Assembly (NCBI RefSeq): GCF_004795255.1
Contig: NZ_SSBQ01000002.1
Location: forward strand, 2,110,001 to 2,174,000
Length of the DNA stretch: 64,000 nucleotides
Source: Streptomyces sp. RKND-216
Lineage (GTDB): Bacteria; Actinomycetota; Actinomycetes; Streptomycetales; Streptomycetaceae
Direction of reading: 5' to 3'
Part shown: piece by piece, positions 46,036-54,640 of the stretch
How positions within the stretch are numbered: the first letter of the stretch is position 1
How the letters are laid out: the number at the start of each line of letters is the position of its first letter
Position numbers and translations under genes: made by a program
The notes under the pieces: generated by a model
Database searches by the model: none
The model's input: the letters and a program-made list of their open reading frames with translations, nothing else
What the model was told of the DNA's origin: nothing

Positions 46036-46616
46036 AGGCGGTCGATCTCCGTGAGGTCGATGTCGATCGTGAACGGCACCGACAGCTTGAGCTGGTCGTG
46101 GTGGATGCCGGTCGGCACATACGCGCGGGTCGCCGGATCCAGCTCGTAGACGTAGACCACCGGGCGACGCCCCTCGCCCTTCTCCACCCGCCAGAAGTGG
46201 GGGATGCCCGCCTCGGCGTACAACTGCGGCTTCCGCTTGCGGTCCCGCTCCTCGGAGTCCGGAGAGACGATCTCCACCGCCAGCACCACGTCCTCCGGCA
46301 CGTGTCCCGTCTCCTCGGCCGCTGCGGTGACCGCCTCGGCGCGGACGACCGTGATGTCGGGTTCCGGGCGGTTGCGCCTGCCCAGCACGACGGACATCTC
46401 GCGGCAGAAGGCGAGTTCCGGTGGGGCCGTCCGGCGCAGGCCCGACTCGAACAGGTACATCGCGAGCGTGTGGAAGTACTTCTGCGGGCTCACGAAGACG
46501 AGGCTCCCGTCGATCAGCTCGGTGTGCGGCGGGAGGTCGGGGATTCGGTCGAGGTCGTCCGCGGTGAACCCCCCAGGGGGCGGGTAGGCCCACGAAGGCA
46601 GCGGTTCGGCGGTCAT
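46032..46616 (-). CDS. Uma2 family (PD-D/ExK nuclease-like) protein
   Basis: 194 residues. The restriction-nuclease-like core has HTELIDGSLVFVSPQKYFHT, PEPDITVVRAE, and VVLAVEIVSPDSEERDRKRK followed by KPQLYAEAGIPHFWRV. The catalytic-type Asp, Glu and Lys are in PD...E.VS..S...DR..K. Uma2 proteins are expanded in Streptomyces and cyanobacteria; roles are unclear. The ATG at 46616 has GGGAGGA about 4 bases upstream. It stands alone between the azl locus and guaA. Confidence 0.88.
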   Translation of the reverse strand: MTAEPLPSWAYPPPGGFTADDLDRIPDLPPHTELIDGSLVFVSPQKYFHTLAMYLFESGLRRTAPPELAFCREMSVVLGRRNRPEPDITVVRAEAVTAAAEETGHVPEDVVLAVEIVSPDSEERDRKRKPQLYAEAGIPHFWRVEKGEGRRPVVYVYELDPATRAYVPTGIHHDQLKLSVPFTIDIDLTEIDRL

Positions 46617-46744
46617 GGTTCCTCCCATGGACGGGATTCTCGGCCGTACGCCTCAGAGTAGCGGCGGAAACGCCCGCGCCACCGCTCGAACGAGTGAGCG
46701 GTGGCGGGGGCGTTTGACCGGGGAGAGGGTGGGCGGCGGCCCGG

Positions 46745-48340
46745 TCACTCCCACTCGATGGTGCCCGGGGGCTTGCTGGTGACGTCGAGGACGACGCGGT
46801 TGACGTCGCGGACCTCGTTCGTGATGCGGGTGGAGATGCGGCCCAGCACGTCGTACGGGAGGCGGGACCAGTCGGCGGTCATCGCGTCCTCGGAGGAGAC
46901 GGGCCGCAGCACGACCGGGTGGCCGTAGGTGCGGCCGTCGCCCTGGACGCCGACGGAGCGGACGTCGGCGAGCAGCACGACCGGGCACTGCCAGATCTCG
47001 CGGTCCAGTCCGGCGGCGGTCAGCTCCTCGCGGGCGATGGCGTCGGCGGCGCGCAGGACGTCCAGGCGCTCGCGGGTGACCTCGCCGACGATGCGGATGC
47101 CCAGGCCGGGGCCGGGGAACGGCTGGCGCTGGACGATCTCCTCCGGCAGCCCGAGCTCCTGGCCGACCATCCGGACCTCGTCCTTGAACAGCTTCCGCAG
47201 CGGCTCGACCAGCTCGAACTCCAGGTCCTCGGGGAGCCCGCCCACGTTGTGGTGGGACTTGATGTTCGCCGTGCCGGTGCCGCCGCCGGACTCGACGACG
47301 TCCGGGTAGAGCGTGCCCTGGACGAGGAACGCGTACTCCCCCGCGGCCCCGCCCTGCGCGCCGGCCTCTGCGACGAGCTCGGCCTGGGCCTGCTCGAAGA
47401 CGCGGATGAACTCGCGGCCGATGATCTTCCGCTTCTGCTCCGGGTCGGAGACCCCGGCGAGCGCGCCGAGGAAGCGGTCGGCGGCGTCGACGACCTTGAG
47501 CTGGACGCCGGTGGCCGCGACGAAGTCCTTCTCCACCTGCTCGGTCTCACCCTGACGCATCAGGCCGTGGTCGACGTAGACGCAGGTGAGCTGGGAGCCG
47601 ATGGCCTTCTGCACGAGCGCCGCGGCGACGGCGGAGTCGACGCCGCCGGAAAGTCCGCAGAGGGCGCGCTTGCTGCCGACCTGCGTCCGGATGGCCTCGA
47701 CCTGCTCGTCGACGATGCTGCTGGTCGTCCAGGACGGGGTGAGGCCCGCGCCCCGGTAGAGGAAGTGCTCCAGCACCTGCTGGCCGTGCGTGGAGTGCAT
47801 CACCTCGGGGTGGTACTGCACGCCGTAGAGCTGCCGCTCGTCGTTCTCGAACGCGGCCACCGGCACCATGTCGGTGGACGCGGTGACCGCGAAGCCCTCC
47901 GGTGCGGCGGAGCAGGCGTCGCCGTGCGACATCCACACCTGCTGCTCGTCCGGGGTGCCCTCGAAGAGGGTCGAGCCGGACCGGGAGACGTGCAGGTCGG
48001 TGCGCCCGTACTCGCGACTGCCGGTGTTGTCGACGGTGCCGCCGAGCGCCTGCGCCATCAGCTGGAAGCCGTAGCACATGCCGAAGACGGGGACGCCCGC
48101 CTCGAAGAGCGCGCGGTCGAGGGAGGGTGCGCCCTCGGCGTAGACGGAGGAGGGGCCGCCGGAGAGGATGATCGCCTTCGGGTCCTTGGCGAGCATCTCC
48201 GCCACCGGCATGGTGGACGGGACGACCTCGCTGTAGACCCGGGCCTCGCGCACCCGGCGGGCGATGAGCTGGGCGTACTGCGCGCCGAAGTCGACGACCA
48301 GCACGGTTTCCGGGGCGGCGGTCTGGGCGGTGTCGCGCAC
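46745..48340 (-). CDS. guaA: GMP synthase (glutamine-hydrolysing)
   Basis: A 531-residue enzyme converting XMP to GMP. Class I glutamine amidotransferase: [20 protein letters not shown], nucleophile Cys in [10 protein letters not shown], His-Glu in YHPEVMHS. The ATP pyrophosphatase P-loop is [20 protein letters not shown]. The C-terminal dimer domain ends [17 protein letters not shown]. The GTG at 48340 has GAAAGG about 6 bases before it. Single unit, divergent from the attenuator of the chorismate mutase gene. Confidence 0.98.
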   Translation of the reverse strand: MRDTAQTAAPETVLVVDFGAQYAQLIARRVREARVYSEVVPSTMPVAEMLAKDPKAIILSGGPSSVYAEGAPSLDRALFEAGVPVFGMCYGFQLMAQALGGTVDNTGSREYGRTDLHVSRSGSTLFEGTPDEQQVWMSHGDACSAAPEGFAVTASTDMVPVAAFENDERQLYGVQYHPEVMHSTHGQQVLEHFLYRGAGLTPSWTTSSIVDEQVEAIRTQVGSKRALCGLSGGVDSAVAAALVQKAIGSQLTCVYVDHGLMRQGETEQVEKDFVAATGVQLKVVDAADRFLGALAGVSDPEQKRKIIGREFIRVFEQAQAELVAEAGAQGGAAGEYAFLVQGTLYPDVVESGGGTGTANIKSHHNVGGLPEDLEFELVEPLRKLFKDEVRMVGQELGLPEEIVQRQPFPGPGLGIRIVGEVTRERLDVLRAADAIAREELTAAGLDREIWQCPVVLLADVRSVGVQGDGRTYGHPVVLRPVSSEDAMTADWSRLPYDVLGRISTRITNEVRDVNRVVLDVTSKPPGTIEWE

Positions 48341-48487
48341 GGGTGGCCTTTCGGCGGTGGAGCGGGGGTGTGCGGCCCAGTCTAGCGGGGTGGGGACACG
48401 CCTCCGGCCGCCCCGGTGCGGGCCCCGGCGCCGCTCGCACGCACCCTGCCGGCGCCGCCCGGGCGTCCCGCAGGGTGAGACGTCCGG

Positions 48488-48515
48488 TGGACACGACGCG
48501 GGGCGGTGGCACACT
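48488..48515 (+). promoter_or_regulatory. Promoter of the chorismate mutase leader
   Basis: TGGACA and CACACT with a 16-base spacer. The expected start, about 7 bases after the -10 box, is at or beside the A of the leader ATG at 48523, so the leader peptide would be translated from a leaderless message. Confidence 0.5.
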
Positions 48516-48522
48516 GGGGCGC

Positions 48523-48597
48523 ATGCACACGCACACGACCTTCTGGTTTACCTATGGCACCGGCCCGTCCGGCTGCCATGGTCGCCGCGTGAGCTGA
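48523..48597 (+). CDS. Aromatic leader peptide of a chorismate mutase attenuator
   Basis: A 24-residue peptide, [12 protein letters not shown] followed by [12 protein letters not shown]. Residues 7-11 are Phe-Trp-Phe-Thr-Tyr, all three aromatic amino acids in five codons. A peptide of that kind directly before a terminator and an aromatic-pathway gene is the hallmark of ribosome-mediated attenuation, known for trp operons in Streptomyces. Its stop is 13 bases before the hairpin. The stalled ribosome would leave 48560-48567 free to pair with 48619-48626, part of the terminator's 5' arm. Prediction, but internally consistent. Confidence 0.7.
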   Translation: MHTHTTFWFTYGTGPSGCHGRRVS

Positions 48598-48610
48598 TAC
48601 GCGAACCTAT

Positions 48611-48644
48611 AGGCGCCCCGGGCCGGCCACGGCCCGGGGCGCCT
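48611..48644 (+). terminator. Attenuator terminator before chorismate mutase
   Basis: A perfect 14-bp stem (AGGCGCCCCGGGCC and complement), 6-base loop, followed by TCGCGTTT. It lies between the leader stop and the chorismate mutase start 86 bases on. An 8-base segment CCGGCCCG inside the leader is complementary to CGGGCCGG in the 5' arm and loop, giving an alternative antiterminator. Confidence 0.75.
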
Positions 48645-48729
48645 CGCGTTTCCCGTCCCGGGGCGTGGCGGGACGGGGCTCCTCCCCCGACCGATCCGGG
48701 CGCAGGCCCGGAGCGAGGAGCCATCTCGG

Positions 48730-49041
48730 ATGAGCACGACCGCCGCCACGACGGCGACCACTACCAGGGCGACCGGCACCGCGCACGGAACCGAGCCGCC
48801 CGCCGGGCAGATCGACGACGGCCGGGGCCGCATCGACGCCCTGGACGAACAGATCATCGCCCTGGTACGCGAACGGATGACGGTCTCGGCCGGCATCCAG
48901 CGCGCGCGCATCGCCTCCGGCGGTCGCCGCGTCCACCTCGCCCGCGAGATGGAGATCCTCGCCCGCTACCGCGACGAACTGGGCAGGCCCGGCACGACCA
49001 TGGCGATGACCCTGCTCGAACTCAGCCGCGGACGCGCCTGA
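48730..49041 (+). CDS. Monofunctional chorismate mutase (AroQ type)
   Basis: 103 residues. The helical AroQ fold shows RIDALDEQIIALVRERMTVS, IQRARIASGGRRVHLAREME and ILARYRDELG. It rearranges chorismate to prephenate for Phe and Tyr. The first 30 residues are Thr/Ala-rich and not part of the fold. GAGGAG is nine bases before the ATG. Expression probably depends on the attenuator just upstream. Confidence 0.92.
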   Translation: MSTTAATTATTTRATGTAHGTEPPAGQIDDGRGRIDALDEQIIALVRERMTVSAGIQRARIASGGRRVHLAREMEILARYRDELGRPGTTMAMTLLELSRGRA

Positions 49042-49775
49042 TCGCGCCATCCGCTCCCGGCCCGGCGTACACACCGCGCCCCGCGACTCACCCGTACGGT
49101 GCGTGACCGGCCCGCGCGGGCTTCGTTGGGCCGGGTGTCCTTGTGCCGACTGGGCCCGGCGGCAGAGGGGCGGTGCCATCGGAGCGATGAGACGCCCGTG
49201 CACCCCTGCAGGGGAACGCGCGTCGTGGGACCTCGCTCCGGTGACGTGACCGGACAGCAGGGGACAGCAGCCCGGTCGCGATCCCCTGCTGCGGCAGGGG
49301 TACAGCGGTCGGTCCCGGGGACGCCCTGGACCGACCGCTCCGCGGACGACGCTCCGCACACGCCGGTCCGACAAGCCGGCGGCGCCTCCCCCTCCCCGGC
49401 GCCGCCTCCGGCGTCGGCGCCGCCCTGACGCCGACGCACACCCCAGGGCCCCGCGACACGGCCACCCCACCCCCCGGCCGCCGCCGCGGGGCCCTGGCAG
49501 CTCCGGACCCGGCGGCCGACGCGCCGACGTGGGGGCGCATCCCGTCGAAGGGAACGACGGCGACGTGGCATGAATCACAGGGGAATGGGCGGGATCGAGA
49601 GCAACCGCCCCGAGTCGCCCGTAATGCCGGGTGCCCGCTCACGCGCAGGACGGACCGGGTGCGTCACGCGGGCTGACAGGGACGTCAGTGGCCCTTACCG
49701 TACTGCGCACCGGGACAAGCCGGGCGCCGCCTCGCGCCGCGCCCAACTCCCTTCCACGAACGGGACGAGAACATC
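49042..49775. other. Long intergenic region with two hairpins
   Basis: About 730 bases without a convincing gene. Two inverted repeats are visible: AGCGGTCGGTCC at 49304-49315 pairs with 49328-49339 (12 bp, 12-base loop), and 49443-49455 (CCAGGGCCCCGCG) pairs with 49485-49497 (13 bp, 29-base loop). Either may end the chorismate mutase transcript. The last 150 bases should hold the promoter of the LAETG gene. A regulatory RNA is possible but not shown. Confidence 0.4.
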
Positions 49776-50861
49776 ATGCAGTTGCGCCGCGCGCTCCTGT
49801 CCGCCGCCGCAACCGGCGTTCTCGCGTGCCTCTCCGTGACAGCACCGGCCGGGTCCGCGACGGCCGACGCCACACCCACGGTGGACGGTTCGCCCACCCG
49901 GTCCGCCACGGCCGGGCCGCCCGGCACGCGCACGACATCCCCGACACCCACTCCGTCGCCTAGCACCACGGCGCCGGAGCCGGATACCCCGACGGCGACG
50001 CCCCCGGCCTCCCCCGACGCGACGACGACGCCCAGCGTGCCGCCCACACCCCCGAGTTCGAGCCCTCCGCCCAGCAGCCCCACCCCGAGCGGAAGCCCCT
50101 CGCCGAGCGGAAGCCCCTCGCCGAGCGGAAGCCGAGAACCGAGCCGGAGCCCCGGCGCGGACGCCGACGAGGACCTGCCCGGCGAGGTCTGCGACGTGGC
50201 GGACTTCGACGTGAGCGTGTCCGGGCTCCCCGCCGTCGTACGCGCGGGCGCCACCACCGAGCCGTTCACGGTGACCCTCGACAACACCGAGGGCGCCGAC
50301 GCGACCCGGGTGCAGTTCGGCCTGGCCGTCGCCTTCCGCGACGGTCTGTACGCGAGCGACTGGCTCGCCGCCCAACGCCACGTCGTCGTGCAGTACTTCG
50401 ACTGGGGCGCCGACACCTGGCAGGACGCCTCGTCCGGAGGCGGCGTGTACGCGTACACGGACGTCGAGGCCGGCCGCACCTACGAGATGCGGCTGCGCCT
50501 CCTGCTCGCGCCGGACACTCCTCCCGGTGCGGCCGGCGCCCTGGCGTTCAGCACCCGCTGGGTCGCGGACGGTCCACCCGGCAGCCCGCTCTGCCGGCAG
50601 GACGACGAGTGGTACCGCTTCGAGATCACCTCCACGTACGCGGCCGCCACCGCCCCGGACGTACGTCCACAGGGCGGCCGTGCCCCGGCCGTGCTGCGCC
50701 CGGCGACCCGTACGGACGCGGGCACGGAGGCCGCCCTGCCGGACGGCGCGCTGGCGGAGACCGGCTCCGGACCCGGTCTCCCGCTGGTCGCCCTGGCGAG
50801 CCTGACGGCCGTCGCCCTCGGGGCAGCCGCCCTCCGTCTCGCCGCCCGCCGCCGGCCCTGA
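49776..50861 (+). CDS. Sortase-anchored surface protein (LAETG)
   Basis: 361 residues. The signal peptide is RRALLSAAATGVLACLSVTA. A Pro/Ser/Thr stalk follows (to about residue 125), with 18-bp coding repeats. A beta-type domain has CDVADFDVSVSGLPAVVRAG and WYRFEITSTYA. The C-terminus is LAETGSG, a hydrophobic span (LPLVALASLTAVALGAAAL) and RLAARRRP, the arrangement cut by class E sortases, which favour LAxTG. Exported, then linked to peptidoglycan. Ligand unknown. Only a weak GGACGAGA precedes the ATG. Confidence 0.88.
   Translation: MQLRRALLSAAATGVLACLSVTAPAGSATADATPTVDGSPTRSATAGPPGTRTTSPTPTPSPSTTAPEPDTPTATPPASPDATTTPSVPPTPPSSSPPPSSPTPSGSPSPSGSPSPSGSREPSRSPGADADEDLPGEVCDVADFDVSVSGLPAVVRAGATTEPFTVTLDNTEGADATRVQFGLAVAFRDGLYASDWLAAQRHVVVQYFDWGADTWQDASSGGGVYAYTDVEAGRTYEMRLRLLLAPDTPPGAAGALAFSTRWVADGPPGSPLCRQDDEWYRFEITSTYAAATAPDVRPQGGRAPAVLRPATRTDAGTEAALPDGALAETGSGPGLPLVALASLTAVALGAAALRLAARRRP
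50088..50136 (+). repeat. 18-bp tandem repeat in the surface-protein stalk
   Basis: AGCGGAAGCCCCTCGCCG occurs almost three times in a row, coding Ser-Gly-Ser-Pro-Ser-Pro. Such repeats vary in copy number by slippage. Confidence 0.8.
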
Positions 50862-50875
50862 GGGCCGACGAGCGG

Positions 50876-52690
50876 TCAGGTTCCTTCTGCGGGGGCGGAC
50901 TTCGGCGGAACGGAGGGGACCGGGAGCAGCGGCAGCCGCAGCGCGCCGAAGGCGTCCTCGGGCACGGCGGGGGCGGACGGCTGCACCGGCGCCAGCCGCA
51001 CGTACTCCGTGCCCTGTTCGGGGCGGGGGTCGGCGTCGCCGTTGTTCGGCCAGAGCGACATGGCGCGCTCGGCCTGCGCCGTGATGGTCAGCGACGGGTT
51101 GACGCCCAGGTTCGCGGAGACGGCGGCACCGTCGACGACGGAGATGCCGGGGTGGCCGTACAGGCGGTGGTACGGGTCGATGACGCCGCTGTCGGCGTCC
51201 GCGCCGATGGGGCAGCCGCCGAGGAAGTGCGCGGTGAGCGGGGTTCCCATGACCTCGCCGATGTTGCTGCCGGGGAAGCCGTTGATCTCGTCGGCCAGCC
51301 GCCGGGCGGCCTCCGCGCCCTCCGGGATGTAGAGCGGGTTGGGCGCGCCGTGTCCCTGCCGGGCGGTGAGCAGACCCTTGCCCGGGCCCTTCGTCTTCCG
51401 GTACGTGGTCAGCGAGTTGTCCAGGGTCTGCATGACCAGGCCGATGATGATGCGCTCGGACCACTTCCACTTGGACAGCAGGCGCAGCGTCTGCACCGGG
51501 TGCCGCAGGTGGGTGACCACGTGCGCGAGGGCGCGCGGCAGGCGGGTGCCGTGCCGCACCTGGAGGGTGGTGAGGGCGCCCATCGCGTTGGAGCCCTTGC
51601 CGTAGCGGACCGGCTCGATGTGGGTGTTCTCGTTCGGGTGGACGGAGGAGGTGATGGCGACGCCACGGGTGAAGTCGAGCTTCGCCTCCTTGCCGTACTT
51701 CTTCCGGTAGCGGCGGCCGGCGGTCTGCGCGCCGACGAGGGCTTCGGAGTTGGTGCGGGTCAACTCGCCGAGCCGCTGCGACAGGTGGGGCAGGGCTCCG
51801 GTGTCGCGCATGCGGTGCAGCAGCGTCTGCGTGCCGTAGGTGCCGGCCGCGACCACCACCCGGCGGGCGCGCAGCACGGTGGGCTTCGCCTTCCGCCGGT
51901 CCGTGGGCACGGTGCCCACCTCGAAGCCGCCGTTCCCGTCCTCCCGCAGTTCGGTGACGGTGGTCATCGGGTGGATGACGGCCCCGGCCTTCTCGGCGAG
52001 GTGCAGGTAGTTCTCGTTGAGGGTGTTCTTGGCGCCGTGCCGGCAGCCAGTCATGCACTCGCCGCACTCGTTGCATGCGCGGCGGTCGGGTCCGGCGCCG
52101 CCGAAGTACGGGTCCGAGACCACGGTTCCGGCGTCCGCACGCACGGAGCCGTCGGCGTCCTCGCCGTCGCCGAAGAAGACCCCGACCGGCGCCAGGTGGA
52201 AGCTGTCGCCGCAGCCCATCTTCTCGGCCGCCGCCTTCAGGTGGACGTCGGACGGCGTCATCGTCGGGTTGAGGCGGACGCCGAGCATGCGCTGCGCCTG
52301 GTCGTAGTGCGGCTTCAGCTCCTCCTGCCAGTCGGTGATCGCGCCCCACTGGCGGTCCTGGAAGAACGCGGGCGGCGGCACGTAGAGGGTGTTGGCGTAG
52401 TTGAGGGAGCCGCCGCCGACCCCGGCGCCGGCCAGGATCATGACGTTGTCCATCAGGTGGATGCGCTGGATCCCGTACAGGCCGAGGGCCGGGGCCCACA
52501 GGTAGTTCTTCACGTCCCAGGAGTTCTTTGGCAGGCTCTCCCGGGTGAAGCGGCGGCCCGCCTCCAGGACGCCCACCGCGTAGCCCTTCTCGGTGAGCCG
52601 GAGCGCGGAGACCGAACCGCCGAAGCCGGAGCCGACGACGAGGACGTCGTAGTCGTACGCATGCTGGGGGGCTGGCTGGGGGGCTGACAC
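50876..52690 (-). CDS. GMC oxidoreductase, cholesterol-oxidase-like
   Basis: 604 residues. FAD-binding YDVLVVGSGFGGSVSALRLT, then AGAGVGGGSLNYANTLY and the four-Cys segment ACNECGECMTGCRHGAKNT seen in ChoD-type enzymes. The C-terminus has HFLGGCPIGADADSG and NLGVNPSLTITAQAERAM. Mycobacterial ChoD-like proteins oxidise sterols or long-chain alcohols. The GTG at 52690 has AAGGAGA nine bases upstream. It follows the aldehyde dehydrogenase by 19 bases, so alcohol and aldehyde steps may be linked. Substrate unknown. Confidence 0.85.
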   Translation of the reverse strand: MSAPQPAPQHAYDYDVLVVGSGFGGSVSALRLTEKGYAVGVLEAGRRFTRESLPKNSWDVKNYLWAPALGLYGIQRIHLMDNVMILAGAGVGGGSLNYANTLYVPPPAFFQDRQWGAITDWQEELKPHYDQAQRMLGVRLNPTMTPSDVHLKAAAEKMGCGDSFHLAPVGVFFGDGEDADGSVRADAGTVVSDPYFGGAGPDRRACNECGECMTGCRHGAKNTLNENYLHLAEKAGAVIHPMTTVTELREDGNGGFEVGTVPTDRRKAKPTVLRARRVVVAAGTYGTQTLLHRMRDTGALPHLSQRLGELTRTNSEALVGAQTAGRRYRKKYGKEAKLDFTRGVAITSSVHPNENTHIEPVRYGKGSNAMGALTTLQVRHGTRLPRALAHVVTHLRHPVQTLRLLSKWKWSERIIIGLVMQTLDNSLTTYRKTKGPGKGLLTARQGHGAPNPLYIPEGAEAARRLADEINGFPGSNIGEVMGTPLTAHFLGGCPIGADADSGVIDPYHRLYGHPGISVVDGAAVSANLGVNPSLTITAQAERAMSLWPNNGDADPRPEQGTEYVRLAPVQPSAPAVPEDAFGALRLPLLPVPSVPPKSAPAEGT

Positions 52691-52709
52691 TGAGCACGTC
52701 TCCTTCGGG

Positions 52710-54368
52710 TCAGCGGAAGCGGAGCAGTTTGAGGGCCTTCAGGGACACGTTCATGAACGCGGCGTACGAGGCGTCGCTCATCCCCATCGACGGCGCCATC
52801 GGCAGCACGCGCTGGTGGGCGACGGTCTGCGGCTCGGTGTACTTGAGGATGCCCTCGGAGCCGTGGCGCCGCCCGATGCCGGATTCCCCCATGCCGCCCA
52901 TGGGCGCCTGCACGCTGCCGTACGCGGGCGCGTAGCCCTCGTTGACATTCACGGTGCCGGTGCGCAGCCGGGCGGCCACGCGGCGGGCGCGGCGCCCGTC
53001 ACGGCTCCACACGCTGGAGTTCAGGCCGTACGGGGTGGCGTTGGCGCGGCGGACGGCCTCGTCCTCGTCAAAGACGCGGTAGACGGAGACCACCGGGCCG
53101 AAGGTCTCCTGGGTGCACAGCGTCATCGACGGCTCCACCCCGTCGAGGACGGTCGGTTCGAAGAAGAGCGGGCCGACGTCGGGCCGGGCGCGGCCGCCGG
53201 TCAGCACGGTGGCGCCCTTGGCGACGGCCTCCCCGACGTGCTCGGTGACCAGCTCGAACTGCCGCTGTGAGACCAGCGAGCCCATCTCGGCGCCGAACGC
53301 GAGGTGCCGGCCGAGCCGTACGGCCTTCGTGCGGGCGACGAACTTCTCCAGGAAGGCGTCCGCGACGGACTCGTGGACATAGAGCCGTTCGACGGAGATG
53401 CACAGCTGGCCCGCGGAGGAGAACGCGGCACGGACGGCGCCCTCCGCGGCCTTGTCGAGGTCGGCGTCCTCCAGCACCAGCATGGCGTTCTTGCCGCCGA
53501 GTTCGAGGGAGCAGCCGATCAGACGGGCGGCCGCGTTCTGTGCGACCTCGCGGCCGGTGCGGGTAGAGCCGGTGAACGACACGTAGTCGGCCTGCGCGAC
53601 GACGACCGGACCGACGACCGGGCCGTCACCGATCACCATCTGCCACACCTCGGGCGGCAGCCCCGCCTCGACCAGCAGCTCCCGCGCCCACAGGGCGGTC
53701 AGCGCGGTCTCGGTGTCCGGCTTCATGACGAGCGCGTTGCCGGAGACGAGGGCCGGGAGGGCGTCGCCGACGGACAGTTCCAGCGGGTAGTTCCACGGCG
53801 CGATCTGGCCGACGACGCCGCGCGGGTGACGGTGCTCGGTGACCTTGGTGAGCACCGGGATGGCGCCGGTGTGGCCCTTCGACCGCAGGTACGCCGGAGC
53901 CTTGCGGCCGTAGTGGCGGGCCGCTACGGCGACGGCGAGCACCTCCTCGTGCGCGTGCAGCCGCACCTTGCCGGTCTCCAGCTGGATCAGGTCCAGCACC
54001 TCGTCCTGGCGGGCGAGGAGGAGATCGTGGAAGCGCAGCAGGACGGCCGCGCGCTCCCGTACGCTACGGGCCGCCCACGCCGTCTGGCCGGCACGCGCCC
54101 GCTCGAAGGCGGTGAGCACGTCGCCGGGTGTGGACTCCGGCAGCCGAGCGAGCACCTCGCCGGTGAGCGGGCAGTGGTTCACGGTGCGCTGGGAGCCGAC
54201 GACGGCGCGGGTGAGGCGTGCGACGACGTCGGGCGTGACGACGTCGGCGGCAGTCCGCCCGCCAGCGCCCCCGTCCGGCGCCTCCGCGACCGGATTACCG
54301 CGGTCCGGTTCGGCCGGGGCGGTGTCGGCGGCGGGGGGCGGGCTGACCGTGTCCTGCGAGTCCGTCAT
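52710..54368 (-). CDS. Succinate-semialdehyde dehydrogenase-type aldehyde dehydrogenase
   Basis: 552 residues. The N-terminal 45 or so residues are acidic and disordered. Core motifs: APWNYPLELSVGDALPALVS, CSLELGGKNAMLVLEDADLD, catalytic Cys at about 322 in SAGQLCISVERLY, and TFGPVVSVYRVFDEDEAVRR. It is annotated in Streptomyces as succinic semialdehyde dehydrogenase, finishing the GABA route to succinate; co-transcription with a GMC enzyme leaves other aldehydes possible. An inverted repeat at 54442-54457 lies 74 bases upstream of the start. Confidence 0.85.
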   Translation of the reverse strand: MTDSQDTVSPPPAADTAPAEPDRGNPVAEAPDGGAGGRTAADVVTPDVVARLTRAVVGSQRTVNHCPLTGEVLARLPESTPGDVLTAFERARAGQTAWAARSVRERAAVLLRFHDLLLARQDEVLDLIQLETGKVRLHAHEEVLAVAVAARHYGRKAPAYLRSKGHTGAIPVLTKVTEHRHPRGVVGQIAPWNYPLELSVGDALPALVSGNALVMKPDTETALTALWARELLVEAGLPPEVWQMVIGDGPVVGPVVVAQADYVSFTGSTRTGREVAQNAAARLIGCSLELGGKNAMLVLEDADLDKAAEGAVRAAFSSAGQLCISVERLYVHESVADAFLEKFVARTKAVRLGRHLAFGAEMGSLVSQRQFELVTEHVGEAVAKGATVLTGGRARPDVGPLFFEPTVLDGVEPSMTLCTQETFGPVVSVYRVFDEDEAVRRANATPYGLNSSVWSRDGRRARRVAARLRTGTVNVNEGYAPAYGSVQAPMGGMGESGIGRRHGSEGILKYTEPQTVAHQRVLPMAPSMGMSDASYAAFMNVSLKALKLLRFR

Positions 54369-54441
54369 GCGCGCAGAGTACGGTCGCGGGTGCCACGTGT
54401 ATACCCGTCGGTAACCGTCTTCACCGGAGCTTTACCATCAC

Positions 54442-54457
54442 GCCAGTGGACACTGGC
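54442..54457. promoter_or_regulatory. Inverted repeat upstream of the aldehyde dehydrogenase
   Basis: GCCAGTG-GA-CACTGGC, a perfect 7-bp repeat 74 bases before the start on the minus strand, in the gap toward the kinase gene. Candidate operator only. Confidence 0.35.
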
Positions 54458-54640
54458 ACGGTCTCCCCGCCGCGACGGAGAGCGGCCGGAGAGTGGGGGC
54501 GCCGCCCCGCCCCGGGCCCGGACGCCGACGGGCCGGCCGCACGCCGTGGCGACGGAAACCGGGAGTGGCGGACGCGGGACGAGGACAGCCGACTGGAAGA
54601 ACGGGCGACCCTGACTCGCGACCCCGGCGGTCCGGAGGGG

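Noticed and set aside
49570..49839. Short plus-strand open frame beginning MNHRGMGG
   Set aside because: No ribosome site, overlaps the signal peptide of the surface protein, and composition is not protein-like.
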